This document shows positions 1 to 11,603 of a stretch of DNA of 64,000 bases, piece by piece (the stretch's first letter is position 1; every line of letters starts with the position of its first letter). The position numbers were made by a program, and so were the translations under genes. The stretch is taken from contig CM029369.1 of assembly GCA_017165825.1 (NCBI GenBank), positions 15,002,955-15,066,954 of the forward strand, read 5' to 3'. The notes under the pieces are model-generated. The model saw only the letters and a program-made list of their open reading frames with translations, was not told the DNA's origin and ran no database searches. The stretch comes from Hepsetus odoe (taxonomy: Eukaryota; Chordata; Actinopteri; Characiformes; Hepsetidae).

Positions 1-1155
1 TTACCTGGTGTAGCTGGTGCGTTTTTACCAGTAAGATCATCAGACTGAGCTGAACAGTGTGCTGCTCACTCATGATGACAACTTCAAAAATTTCTGCCCT
101 CAGAGAAGGCCTTTAATCTCGATCAGTGAGCTCTTGGATAATGAATGACAGGTACATAACTATACAAAAGAATCTGTCATCAGAAATGTAAACTCTTCAA
201 ATACTTCCCACAAGTCAAACCCATCCCACAGGCCTTTGCACTGACAATTTGCAAATGCCAGTGTCAAAAGTGTCGTTTAACTTTATATACATTTTCTAGA
301 TGGGAGAAGATCCACTGTTTTGTTGTTTTTCATAATTGAATAGACTCACTCAGCAGAAAGCTTATGAGTATAGTACGACCATGATTCTACCGACCACAAA
401 GACCACCCCTGAATAATTAGGCTTTCCAGCAAAAACTGCTCCAGTGAAAACTAATGAAAAGCTTTGTCAGGTGGAGCTAGACCTCTTTTTCATGCTGTGA
501 ACTTGTACATGACTAAACATTAAATTCATACAAAAAAACAAACAGCCTTATGTATTAGAACAAAAAGCACTGAGATTTAATCCTGTCTACTATTCTACAT
601 ATTTAACTAACAAAATTACAACAATAAAAAATCCAATAGCATTAAACAGCATTAAAGCAAGCATTCCATTTGAACTAAACTCAAATATTTAAACAAAGAC
701 CACAGAAAATGTACTGCCCTGTGTTGAGGAACATATAGTCATTTCTATAAATGAGAGATCCCAGAACTTTTTAAGACACTGAACGTGACCATTTTCTGTT
801 TGTCAGCATTGCTTTTTTGTGACCTTAAATGTAATAAAATGATTAAACTAAAACTAATTAGAAAGCAATCATTTCAACAAATGCCTACAAAATCATTTTG
901 TCATACATTATTTTGAGATTGACTCTTCAATGATCATCTATCTGGATCAACACAGATGATTACCAGTACTGTTGGAGTCAAGGCTGGGTTAAATATGTAA
1001 ATAGTATGATAAATAGAGAGACATTGTAGTTCACTATGCATGAATATCATTTGAATGAATATACTTTAGGTCAGTAATTTTGTATGTACTATCTGTTTAT
1101 GAAAACAAACAAAACAATAAGCCAAAAAGCAAACCTTTGTAATCTGTTGTACAAT
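1..1155. other. Intergenic DNA left of the crystallin gene
   Basis: AT-rich sequence with no open frame, RNA gene or repeat that I recognise. It lies downstream of the crystallin polyadenylation signal and may hold the promoter side of a gene outside the window, but nothing in it supports that directly. Confidence 0.4.
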
Positions 1156-1161
1156 TTTATT
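1156..1161 (-). terminator. Polyadenylation signal of the gamma-crystallin
   Basis: AATAAA on the minus strand, 36 nt past the crystallin stop codon. A very short 3' UTR of this kind is usual for gamma-crystallin transcripts. Confidence 0.75.
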
Positions 1162-1196
1162 GACAATCCAGTGCCAAAACCACAAAAGCAGGGATT

Positions 1197-2304
1197 CTAA
1201 AAATCAGTGATCCTGCGGAAGGAGCCTATGATGGCACAGGTGGCACCCCAGTCGCTGAAGTTACGATACTCGCCAGGTCTCATAAAGTACTGGCGTCCCC
1301 GATAGTTTGGGTGCTCGTAGAACGTCCAGTAGCCCTCCAGCACGTTGCAGGAATAGATGTTTCGACTGCGGAATCTGTCCTGAACTGACTCACAGTCATC
1401 CGAGAACTCCATCATCTGACCCTGGAAGTCTGGCCGCTCATAGATGCGCATACGGTAAGGCCCATCACTAGTCTGGTAAATGAGCATTTTCAGAGATAAA
1501 AATTATCTATATTAATGTTAGATGTGTAATATTTTATATTACTACAATGTATTATGGTTCTGACTGTGAAAAAATATTTATTTACAAGATATAGTTGGGG
1601 AACTTTTTATATATTTCAAGCATTGTTTTCTAAAATGTTGATCAACCCTAAAAAATTATAGCATAAAAAATGCATGAAATGTGCCTGATGACTTGAGGAC
1701 ACAATGTTTTTAATGGGAATTAAGGATAAAATCAATGTGCATCTCATTCCATTTATAGCATGAACATTTGCATCGCATCAAATTGGTCATAAGGCTAAAC
1801 TACTCACATATGAGAAAGTACGGCAAGAGCGGATGGTGTCATTGTAGCCCATCCAGCGCTGGTAGTCAGGATACTCTCCTCTGGTTAGCACATACTGATA
1901 ACCAGAGTAATTGGGTCTCTCATATAGAACCCAGCAGCCGCTCTCCACTCTGATGGAATTACATCGACTGAAGTGGGGATGCATGTCTGGACAGTCCGTG
2001 TCGCACTCAAAGAAGCGACCCTGGAAGTTCTTTTCCTCATAAAAGATGATCTGAAAAGAGATATGAATTTTTGAGGCAGCTATTGAGAAAATAGATTTGT
2101 GTGAACTTGAGCAACTATATGCTGTGCACTTTAATGTATACAATTAAAACATTTTTTTACACAGTTTTACAAATGTTTCACTGTTTACTTTGAGTACATA
2201 AAAGGGAATCATTTAGACTTTAGCAGACTTTAAAAATTATTAACAAATATTTATTATGACCAAGGTCAAGATTATGAAGACATCTTTGGCCTTACCTTAC
2301 TCAT
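1197..2304 (-). CDS. crygm: Gamma-crystallin, complete three-exon gene
   Basis: Structural lens protein of the beta/gamma-crystallin superfamily, with two domains of two Greek-key motifs each. Coding exons are 2304-2296 (Met-Ser-Lys), 2050-1808 (first domain, 81 codons) and 1472-1197 (second domain plus stop). This is the canonical gamma-crystallin layout: a 9-nt first coding exon, then one exon per domain. Introns are GT-AG and frame is kept, giving 175 aa against 174-178 for the family. IIFYEEKNFQG opens domain 1 and PYRMRIYERPDFQG opens domain 2. The expected tryptophans are kept: CWVLY and QRWMG in domain 1, YWTFY and SDWG in domain 2. Only 7 methionines are present, so it is not one of the Met-rich, Trp-poor fish gamma-M proteins. 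Family certain; subfamily (gamma-M versus gamma-S-like) uncertain. Confidence 0.93.
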
Positions 2305-2367
2305 TTTGCTTCTGGAAATGGTCCTAAACAAGAGGGACAATCATGCAAACAAGGCAAAGGGGTCTCC

Positions 2368-2373
2368 TTTATA
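2368..2373 (-). promoter_or_regulatory. TATA box of the gamma-crystallin promoter
   Basis: TATAAA on the minus strand (inside GGTTTATAAAG), 64 nt upstream of the start codon. Transcription would begin about 30 nt downstream, leaving a 5' UTR of about 35 nt, as is typical of gamma-crystallin genes. Confidence 0.7.
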
Positions 2374-2379
2374 AACCTC

Positions 2380-3254
2380 TATCAATGATTGGTGGATAGA
2401 CTTTATTTGTTATTTTAATGACTGGGATTTGGCACACTGATGTTGCTGCCAAAAGTCTTGATCCAGTGCATAGAGTAAAAAGCCCTGATTCATCAATGTA
2501 AAACTCCTAGTTGGCACATTACTGACCTCTGTTGCCCTTGTCCATTTTGACAGCAACTAGTGACGCACCTGATGTTGTAATGTTTCAAAGTGGCTTTAAT
2601 GGCATTAATTACAGAAAGATTCTAAAAAATGGAACTTATCCATAATATTATTTAATGGTGCTCTCATATCACATTTGCAGACTTGAGAACAAGATGAAGT
2701 CAGATGGATCGCTTCTCCCCTCCACCCTCACGGTTTGTCTCCTTTGACTGCTTTGTGGAAAATGTGCTTCATCATTACAAGCACATAATGCTAGTTGCAC
2801 GAGGAAAACATATCAACATTACATCGAGAGTTGAAGTGTACCTGAGGAATCGATTTTAATCCAGATTTAAAATACAATCTTCTACTTTTTATTATAATTC
2901 ACAACAAGTTCATTCTACCTATCCCTTTTCAAGAAATATGGATTGATTTTACTGCCAATTCTGGCCTTTACCTTCTCAGTTGTGAATGTTATAAAAAAAT
3001 GAATGCATCCCTCAATTCATCACAAAGTATCACTGGAAGATTTCATGATTCCATGTGTAAGCAGCAGTCTGAGACTCAAAACAAAGTTAAAACAATTTAA
3101 ATACTTAAATATGGTTGTTAATTTTGAAATAATCTAGATATAAACTGTTCAGATAAATTAAAGCCTAAAAAAAACAATAATCGTATAATAACATGTAACT
3201 TTATACAATAGATTTAAAGGTAACAATAGTTTGTAGCAGCTGGTTGGACAATCT
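2380..3254. other. Intergenic DNA between the crystallin and C2orf80 genes
   Basis: Holds the presumed upstream crystallin promoter and the 3' UTR of the C2orf80 homologue. A candidate AATAAA for the latter is at 2893-2888 on the minus strand, about 360 nt past its stop; closer signals were not seen. No other gene recognised. Confidence 0.4.
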
Positions 3255-6200
3255 TTAGTCCTGCAGAGACTCCTGTGAACCTTCATAGTGCTTTGGGTCC
3301 TCTTTAAGGGAATCTTCACTGTCCTGTAAAAAAAAAAAAATAGAGAAGTGTCCCAACATGAAATGCATAAAGTGCTTGAATTTGTTTTAAAACTACTAGT
3401 TTTAAAATTACAGACAACAATGTTACAAACATACAAAATTAGACAAAAATGGGGTTTATTTATGTTATATGATACATTGATATACTGATATTTAAGTCAC
3501 AGGTTTTTAAGGACTCACGCTGTAAGAAGATGAAGAAGATGAAGAAGACATAGATGAGGAAGATGATGAAGGGGTGATTGAGGAGGCTTTCATCTTCTCC
3601 ACTTGTGCAGAAGCTATTTTATTACGCTCAGTGTTCCAACGTTTCAATATCTGTGCTGGTAGCAAAAGAGCAGGCAACAAGGAAAACAATATATCTAACT
3701 ACTTAATCTTTTATATAATATTTAACACATACATATAATTAGTGACTGAGATGGATTCATACTGAGATTGAGACAGGCTATCTCCTACTTACTGTGTTTT
3801 CTCAACTGCTCCAATGCCTTATATGAAGAGAGCATGGCCAATGGATGATAAGATAAGAAGAATGGGTGAATGATGTTGCTCTGTGGATATTAAAAAAAAG
3901 GAACACTTGTCTGCTAAAACATAAGCACTGACTATCAGCAGCTTAATTAACTATTTTAATATTTATACTGTTTCACATTAAAAATATACCAATCAGCCAT
4001 CACATTAAAGATCGCTGCCTATTACTGTGTAGGACCCTATGGCTTCACAAAAGTCAAGTCAAGTCAAGTCAACTTTCTTTATGTAGTGCTTTTTACAGCT
4101 GTTGTTGTCCGGCCCCAAGCCCCAGTTGTGTAAGCCAAGGGCGACAGAGGCAATAAAAAACTTTGAGGTTAAAAGGCATGGATCAAGGCATGGACTTTAC
4201 TACAAAGGCATGGATGGCATGGATCAAGGCATGGACTTTACTACATCTTTGAACATATGCTTTGGTATCTGGCAAAAAGACCAAGTCCTGTTGCCTTGAA
4301 GAGGTGTACTTGGTCTGCAGCAATATTTATCTAAGTATTATGTGTCAAAGTAACATCCATAAAAAGGCCAGGACCCAAGGTTTCCCAGCTGTCCTTTGCC
4401 AACACCATCACACTGCTTCTGCTGGCTTATTTTGTTTTCAGAGTGCACCCTGGTCCCTTATATTCACAAGGTAAGTAATTAACATTCACCTGGCATTTTT
4501 TGGGCTGCAGTGGCCTAGTGGTTAGAGACTAGGCCCCAGGATTGAATGCAGACCAGAAGGTTTCCCTGAGTTACCCTTAAGCAAGGGACTGTCCCTGTCA
4601 CTTCTCCTCGGGTGCTGGATATGGCTGCCCCCTGCTGCAGTGTGTATGGGTTAATAGCAGAGGTTGCATTCTCTTTGTGGTTTACTGTGAGCTGTGCTGT
4701 GTTTCACAATGACAAATAGTCACTTTCACTTTATTCACACGATTAAAAACTCAACTAGGCCAGGTGCTGTTCCTAATGCTCATATGCTCCATGCGGACGC
4801 TTTTGCCACTTTGACCAGTCTGTGGCTATAGAGCCCCACACAGCCCCTGTTGCTTTACTGCCCAATATATCGCATCCCTTAAAGAATTCATGTAATGAGA
4901 TAATCAGTATTATTCATGTCACCTGTGGGTGGTTTTAATGTTTTGGCTGATTGATGAACACACTACAATGGTCATAACTCTTTTTACTTTAGTGTCTCGT
5001 TGAGGGCATGATGTAGATGGTTTGCAGTTATACAGAGACAGGATATCTTCTACAGGTAAGATATTCTGAAATAAAGACAGAAAAAATGTCATTGGATAAA
5101 AAAAAATATTCCTATATAGTTGGCAAACGAACACTGTGTTGACCAATATTAATGACAATTTTACCAAAAGCCTTCCAGCAAATGAAGAAAGGATCATAGC
5201 CTCTCTTTCTTGTCGATTGGGATACTGCCTATTTCCAGGATGAATGACAGCACTGTAAAAGACATCATTTAATCACCTAATGAGATGCAAAAAGTTTGCA
5301 AAAATGATGAACAACAAAGGACAGGAAGAATCCATTTTTATTAGAATCACACACTCACAGCAAAATAAAAGCCTTACTCACATAAATTCACTCTCAGTTG
5401 GAATTTTTACATCTTCTTTTTCCAGCCACCATAAAGCCACACCTACAGCTAAATCATAATGAGCCTGCACAGATGTATAAAGATATCAAACACATTTCAT
5501 ATCACTGTATCACTCATTATCTCAACAAGTTATCTTGATTAGGGTCACGGGTGATCCTGGAGTCTATTTCAGAGCAAAAGGGGAAAATTTATAGAAATAT
5601 CCTGGACAGGTCACTAGTCCATCAACAGGTGATTGAGCACATTCTTCCCATTTTATTCACCTGTCACCAGGCCTTAAAAATAGATTTTGACTTCCACTGT
5701 ACTTCCACATCTGGCACTGTTCATAATAATAATAATTAGATAATTATTAATTAATGAGCTTGCTAGTAAAGATCCTAGCTAATATGTGTTGTTTGTTTAT
5801 GACTTTTCTGCTACAGCAGCACCTATAGGGGTCTCAGTACTATAATGGTTTAGTCCTTTCTTCTAATTCACCTGAATCATCCTGCCAGTGAACCAGAATA
5901 GGAATTTGTCTGGTTAAAATAAAGCTGGGGAAAACAATCACTGCTCTGTTTGTGCCAGACTGAGTCCAAGGAAAACAAAGTGAAACAATGTACACGATGT
6001 GATGTATTTTTCCCCATTTCATGGTTATTTCTTTAAAATTTTAAGTGAAATACTACCTTACCAGATCATCCATCACTGACGAAGTGCCTTTGCCCTTGGG
6101 ATCAAAGCCATTTTCCCTCAGTCTTTTTCCAATATATTCACCACTTATAAAATAAGAAAGACATACTTAGCCATTATAGTAATACTGTACTTTATGGTTC

Positions 6201-6390
6201 CAGTGTACTTTTCAAACTACACATTTATTGCACTCATGTATTCATGTGAAGATGAGTCAAGAGGGGATTTAACAATCTTTTTATTCAGATTTAATTTCAG
6301 TGAATTCTGTAATTCACATTTAGTGCTCAGACACTCATGAGCAACTCACATAATGGCTTCAATGTCTCGCTTCAGTCGCCTGGTTTCCAT
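3255..6390 (-). CDS. c2orf80: Homologue of human C2orf80
   Basis: Small protein of unknown biochemical function, recognised by resemblance to human C2orf80, which also sits beside the gamma-crystallin cluster. Coding exons on the minus strand: 6390-6350, 6143-6062, 5464-5382, 5252-5165, 5065-4988, 3880-3793, 3655-3519 and 3323-3255. All introns are GT-AG, phases match throughout, and the total is 221 aa plus stop (human about 193). Diagnostic blocks are METRRLKRDIEA at the N-terminus, RLRENGFDPKG, a DLAHYDLAVGVALWWLE segment, and PNRQEREAMILSSFAG, the best conserved part. The C-terminus is divergent and acidic and carries a serine run encoded by imperfect TCATCT/TCTTCT repeats in exon 7. No signal peptide or membrane segment is visible. 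The start is set by the conserved N-terminus. The 1.1-kb intron 5 contains a Tc1-like relic and a SINE. Confidence 0.88.
3985..4957 (-). mobile_element. Degenerate Tc1-like transposon with nested insertions
   Basis: Both ends read CAATCAGCCA-type inverted repeats (about 3990-4012 and, reversed, 4933-4953). The body at 4255-4480 and 4740-4930 resembles an antisense fish Tc1-like transposase gene: GGACCCAAGGTTTCCCAGC, the SSRFL-region remnants and the terminal TTTTAATGTTTTGGCTGAT are recognisable. It is interrupted by a separate repeat piece (4040-4165, CAAGTCAAGTCAAGTC followed by a GCCAAGGGCGACAGAGGC block) and by a SINE (4501-4735). No intact open frame, so it cannot move by itself. It lies in intron 5 of the C2orf80 homologue. 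Confidence 0.7.
4501..4735 (+). mobile_element. tRNA-derived SINE copy 1
   Basis: The head reads GGGCTGCAGTGGCCTAGTGGTTAGAG (A-box like), followed by a GAATGCAGACC remnant of box B, the shared TACCCTTAAGCAAGG and CCCCCTGCTGCA blocks, and a CACTTTCACTTTATTCAC tail. It is clearly related to the copies at 21791, 40436 and 54505. Nested in the Tc1-like relic. Confidence 0.75.
5505..5655. repeat. Diverged interspersed repeat fragment
   Basis: The words GGTCACGGGTGATCCTGGAGTCTATTTCAGAG and CCTGGACAGGTCACTAGTCCATCAACAGG, each slightly altered, match a tail common in fish interspersed repeats. Short, and no clear ends. Confidence 0.45.
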
Positions 6391-6431
6391 GTTTCAGACA
6401 GCCAACAACACAATCGGAGCTGTGAGTGGCA

Positions 6432-6437
6432 TTTATT
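6432..6437 (-). terminator. Candidate polyadenylation signal of sgo2
   Basis: AATAAA on the minus strand, about 710 nt past the sgo2 stop and only about 40 bp upstream of the C2orf80 start codon. If used, the sgo2 3' UTR would run through the C2orf80 promoter. Position is the only evidence. Confidence 0.3.
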
Positions 6438-7146
6438 TCCAAAAATAAAGGCAAAAACAATATCTAAAATCAGGTTAAAACAAACTATCAAAAGTATAAA
6501 ATAAGACAGCAAGTCATGATTTAACTCTACATTTCAATTTCCTTTGTTAAGCTGTTACTGGGGCAAAAAAACAACAAAATAAAAAAAGCCTGAGACTGCA
6601 TTTTGTCTTAGCAAGGACTGAAAAAGTGATGAGCATTGTATTTCAACACCAACATCAAAACATGCCTTTAAAAGTCAACAGAGTACAATGCTTACTATCC
6701 ATCAAAACCAGTAACTTGTACAGTTCATCCTTAAAACCATACCATCTCTCTGGCAGATAAGAAGAAAATAAATGGGGGGGGGAAAAAAAAAACATAAAAA
6801 ACATTTAAACTCACCAAAGGCTCAGGAAGGCAATTAACACAAAGAAGACATGTAAATAACCTTCAGAATGTAAAACCTTGCTGTGTACTTTGCAAAGCAA
6901 AGAAGAGACACTCCTGCTCCTACACTCCTACTTTGCTGCAACAGGAGATGATTGTCTATTCTGAATTATTCATTCAGAACTTGAACCCAACAGTCACTTC
7001 AATAACATGGAAACCAACACACAAAGAACGTTCTATCATTGTTCATTTGAAAACATGGCTGAGGAGGAATACAATCAAGGAGGAAAAAAAAAACTTTCCA
7101 ATAAAGTAAATAAATAAGCATTAAAACAGGAGCAATGGGAAGTGGT

Positions 7147-10100
7147 TTATTCTTTTGTTTTCTTCATCCGTTTCTTATTTTTGTCCTTGAACACTGGAGA
7201 ACTTAAAAATCTTGTATCAGAGAACTTGTCCCCGCGCCTCATTTTACTGTAAGATTTAAAGTTAATACATTAAATGAATATATTAAATAAACATTACCTC
7301 AATCAGGACAATATAATAGTAAAAAAAACAGTGCTGACCTGTTGAGAGTAGGCTCCTTGTAGGACATGGGTGCTGCCTTTCGGCGGGTCCGGCCCATTGA
7401 ATTGCCCGTAAGGTCTGTGTTTGTTAAGCTCCTCATTGCCCTCTCATCTGTAACTTGAAGAAATTAATAAACATTGCTATTTGAAAGTTTGGGCACTCAA
7501 CCAATTTTTTATTTTTTTTTTTCCTCTCAAAGTGAACACCAAATACTAAATATTGAACAAAATTCAATATGGTATTTCCACACATTTTAAGGTCAAATAC
7601 CTATTTATGTGCTGAATTAAAAATTTGAATATTTGAAAGGTTCAATTACTAAAAGGAATGTTAAAAAACAAATAAAAGAAGTTAGACTTAGTTGGCTAGA
7701 AGAGATGTTTCATAGTTGGGATTAAAGTAAAAAAAGGTTTTTACTAGATTTTTAAATTGTTTAATTCAGTAAATTAATTATTTTCTGTAAAAATGTTTTT
7801 TTTTTTTTTGTTTTGTTATTCATGCTTCAGATGGTTTTTTTTATTTGGTTACCTGGGGACTGGTGTATCGCCTTCCACCCAGGTTCCTCATAAATTTCCA
7901 CACTCTGAGAGATTTCTTTTGAGGTACTATGGGTAGTGTCAGGACTTTCACAGTTAGAAACTTCACAGGAGCCAAAATCGAGGGATTCCCAAGGGGGTCT
8001 CTCCTGAGACAAAAGTTCCTTTGGTTTCTGACGAACTTTCTCAGTTTTTCTTGGAGTTGACTGGTTGGAACTGTTGTGCTGACAAAAAAATGTCTGTTCA
8101 TCAATCAAAAGAGACTTCTCACTTTCTCTGTTTGGAAATAGACCGTCTTCACAGCTTCTGTTGAAAATCATGTTATTTTCCTTTCCCCTAGACAACATGC
8201 AAGAAGAAACAACATACGTTTCTCCGCACTTGCTCTTATGGCCTTCATTATCTTGAGGTTTTGAGCAAACACTTCTCAGTCCTAAGCTAAGATCATCTAC
8301 ATCATCTACAACACTGCAACTGTCAATGTTCATTGAGTAGTTTCTGGAGTTTGCATTTTCTAACCATCTTCTAGGGGGATCAGCGAAAGATCCTTCAAGC
8401 GTGAAGCACTGCGATACCTTTGTTGACTGCTGGAAAGCAGTACTAGAAGATCTCTTTTCCAGTTCACTATGATGCCCAACTGGACAAGGCTGTTCAGTTG
8501 TCACAATGTCAACATTCAGGGTAGAGCTACACTTTTCTCCTTTTTTTTGTCTGAAAGTATTTTTTTCTCTTGCTGTTATGTTCTTTTTCCTTACTTTCAT
8601 CTTCGCCTCTGTCCTAAGTATGGTGGAATTTTCTAAAACATTTTCATCACTGCTCGCTGGAGGTTTACTTAATGATTTATTTGTCAGCAAAGAAGCATCT
8701 TGCTCCTTTTGTGTTTTCTCAGGGATCACTGAAGACACACACTGTGAATTATTTTTGTCTACCAGTGTCCCTGCTTTTGCTGCCATTTCTTCACAGTTGA
8801 CAACTTCCTGAGTGTCCAATGCAAGATTGTCACTGTACACAGAGCTCAGTTTCGAATGGATCATGTATGTTCCTCTGTTTTTCAATGTGTTAGGTTGTTT
8901 TGTTTCAGATAGTAACTGTTTTCCTCCTTGGACAGACATTCCTGTGACATGAGCTTCAGTGTCAACAGCAGCTGAAGTATTAACGGATATTAATTCAGTG
9001 TTCTCCTTTACAGGTGATGCATTTTGATCCAAGCTATAAGTAGAAACTCTGGTTTTTCTGCTCTTTTTAGATCTTGACTTATGTGATATTACAAATGTTT
9101 CCCTGTGGTTTGAGCTCTCATTCTGGGGTTCCTTTACAACACATGCCTCTTCACTTTCTCTCTCATTGTGTGGCACCTTCAAGTCACTAAAATAGTCATC
9201 TACATCATTGCTGGAAACCCAATTCAAGGAATGTGATGAGACTACATAGGTTTTCCTCGTATCTACATTATCCTCAATGTGTTTCTGAGATTTCTGCATT
9301 CGTTTGTTAGTTTTAACATTACGAGCAGTGACATGAGTCTTTCTACATGCCGTCACATTTTCTGTTTCCCTGTAAGGCACCTCCGTGCACTCTTGCAGAT
9401 GGTCCTCATTACTGCCAGAATCCTTATCCTTATTTTGTACTTCAGAGGAGGCTTGTACAGGTGGAATCATAGGCATATCATTTGAATGATCTGAATCTAT
9501 GTGCATTTCAACATCAGAGGACACAGTGCTCTTTCTTTCTGTAAATAAACAAGACATGTTGTTTTCCCCCATTCTTTCCTGATTATCTTCACAGTGTTTC
9601 TTTGGCTTTGTCTGAACTGTGACTATTTCAGCAACATTATCAGCTATGGTAATTTCCATTTCTGAGTCATATAGGGTATTTTGAGGTGCATGACCTTGCT
9701 CTGGACAAAAAAATGTATCCGTGCTTTTGCCCGAACAAGGAGGAAACAGTTGATCATTCACTGCTGGAATGTTTGTGGCCAGTACATGTTTCTGCTCCAC
9801 ACAGCTGGATGGACAAGTTGTGTTTGTCATCTCGGGGGATTCATGTTTTTCAGACTGAGAAACATCTATAAATAAAGAAAAAAAAATTAATTAACAGCCT
9901 ATTATTTTTTACTGCAGACCATCAGAAAAAAAAACAATTATTAAACGATATACCTTGGCCTGCGCTGTCACCATGTTGAAAGTAAATGTGAAAATGACCA
10001 CGGCACAGCACACAGTACACCTCTGCATTTTACCCATACACTCACAAACCAAGGGGCCAAGGATCGCAAGATTCTTGCTCAAGTGCACCAGCCCACCTTT

Positions 10101-11603
10101 TACCTGCCAGTACAGGTGACTGAATTGGAAACCATCCGACTGTAAGCCCTCTTCTCTAATTATTAGGCCATGGCTGCCACACTTCAATGTATTACATTTA
10201 TCAAACATGTTAAACATACACAGCAAGAGTATTTAAATCTGAGTTAATCTATTAATAACCCCATTAAAGCTTTGAATTTAGTTTTGGCAATGAAGAACAA
10301 AAGACACACTGCACCTTAAAAAAAAGCAAACAAAAAAACAACAACAACAAACAACAAGAATAGGTCTCTGCTCTGCAATAGAGGCAGAATGACAAGGATA
10401 CCCCTGAACTGATCTTAAAATCAAAGGTTTTTCAAGAACTTTAAACGGGCAAGTAAAATGAGTCAATAATGATTATAATACTCTACTATAAGAATAACTT
10501 CACTGCTTCACTGGAACAAAAACCTAACTTACAACATACCATTACAGTATGTGCACTGAGTGCTATTTCTGAGTTGCTTTTTTTTTTTTGCAATCTCTAT
10601 CCTGCATTTGTTACTTGTATAGTATTTCTCCTTGTATAAATTAATTCAATAGTCAATTAGTATTTTAAAGAGGTAAAGAGGTTTCTCCTTTACCTGCAGT
10701 CATGTGTGTGTCCAGGTTCTCAGCCACCTATTTAAAAGAAATTAGAAATCAGTAACTGCAGCTAAAATCCACCTGTAACAATGATTATATAAAATTCTTA
10801 TGGGCTAATACTGTCCAATAATCAATACATCACCTCCTCCTTGGAAATAAGGTTGACTGCCTTTGCCATGCAGTTGATGGAGTTGTTATAAAACTCTTGC
10901 AGAATATTAAACTACAAATTTGAGAAAAAGGTTTTCAGTTATAAATAATTAATTTCATACAAAAAATGAGAGCCGCCAATCAATAAATACACCATGTGTA
11001 TTGATCGCTACACATTTGTACAAAGCAGGGTCATCGTCATTTTCTGCCGCTTGTCCCAAGTGGGATCGCGGGGGAGTGCTGGAGTCCATCCCAGCTCACA
11101 CAAGGCGAAGGACGGGGACACAGCCTGGACACAGCCAGGAGCCCCCGCTCCTCAGATCATGTGGCTGACACCCTAACCACTAGGCCACCGCTGCCCACAA
11201 AGCAGGGTGTTTCACCTAAAAAACTAAAAACTGCCTGCTTTTTAGACACTTACCATTTGTTTGTTTTTATGACGCTGGATTGCAAGCTCAAACCTCAAGG
11301 TCTGCACATCTTTCTGTAAACACATGGTCTCAGTCTCCATTTGCCTACTTCTCTGCTTCTGGGCTGCCAGAGCAAGAGCAAGAGCCTTGTTGTTGGTTTT
11401 CAGCGAGAGCTTGAAGAATGACGAGGTGTCTGTAAGTGAAGAGAAGCAAAAGCCAAATAACATCCGTGAACGACTAAGGCTGCTGCAATAATCTGTGCTT
11501 TAGGGGCTTCAATAAAACTCATACTGTGGATTTTGGTCTTTATCTTGGCAGCAGTCTGCTTGATCGTGCTTTGTTTCCTTTCCATCATCTGCGAAAACGT
11601 CAT
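7147..11603 (-). CDS. sgo2: Shugoshin 2, centromeric cohesion protector
   Basis: Shugoshins recruit PP2A to centromeres and protect cohesin from early removal; SGO2 is the form most important in meiosis. Coding exons on the minus strand: 11603-11525, 11429-11254, 10911-10834, 10727-10694, 9865-7853 (2013 nt), 7453-7339 and 7246-7147. Frame is continuous and gives 864 aa. The N-terminal coiled coil (about residues 17-85) has the family signature: IKTKIHNTSSFFKLSLK, NNKALALAL, then LQKDVQTLRFEL. Residues about 188-206 (YDSEMEITIADNVAEIVTV) match a motif I recall in human SGO2. The C-terminal basic SGO motif is RRKAAPMSYKEPTLNSKMRR. These three blocks favour SGO2 over SGO1. It is shorter than human SGO2 (about 1265 aa). 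The start ATG is the first in its exon, 12 nt after the acceptor, so a noncoding 5' exon lies upstream (a donor-like GTGAGC is at 11783-11778). Confidence 0.92.
7853..9865 (-). CDS. sgo2: Large central exon of sgo2
   Basis: A single 2013-nt exon encoding about 670 of 864 residues, bounded by TATAG at its start and GTAACC at its end (phases 1 and 1). A large central exon is a feature of SGO2 genes. The product is hydrophilic, rich in Ser, Glu, Lys and Asn and probably disordered. R-x-T motifs recur (RKTYVVS, RETFVIS, RGTYMIHS and others). The human protein has a comparable RQTFVIHK. Confidence 0.88.
9960..10182 (-). mobile_element. tRNA-derived SINE copy 2, diverged
   Basis: On the minus strand the head reads GTGGCAGCCATGGCCTAATAATTAGAGAAG and is followed by the family's GGTAAAA, CTTGAGCAAG, GTGTATGGGT and GTGTGCTGTGCCG blocks in the usual order. 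Located in the sgo2 intron between the 34-nt exon and the large exon. Confidence 0.65.
11028..11200 (-). mobile_element. SINE-like repeat with tRNA head and alternative tail
   Basis: Minus-strand head GGGCAGCGGTGGCCTAGTGGTTAGGG matches the tRNA-like head of the other SINE copies, but the body (GTCCAGGCTGTGTCC, GAGCTGGGATGGACTCCAGC, GACAAGCGGCAGAAAATGACGATGA) belongs to a different, widespread fish repeat. Probably a composite family. Confidence 0.55.
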
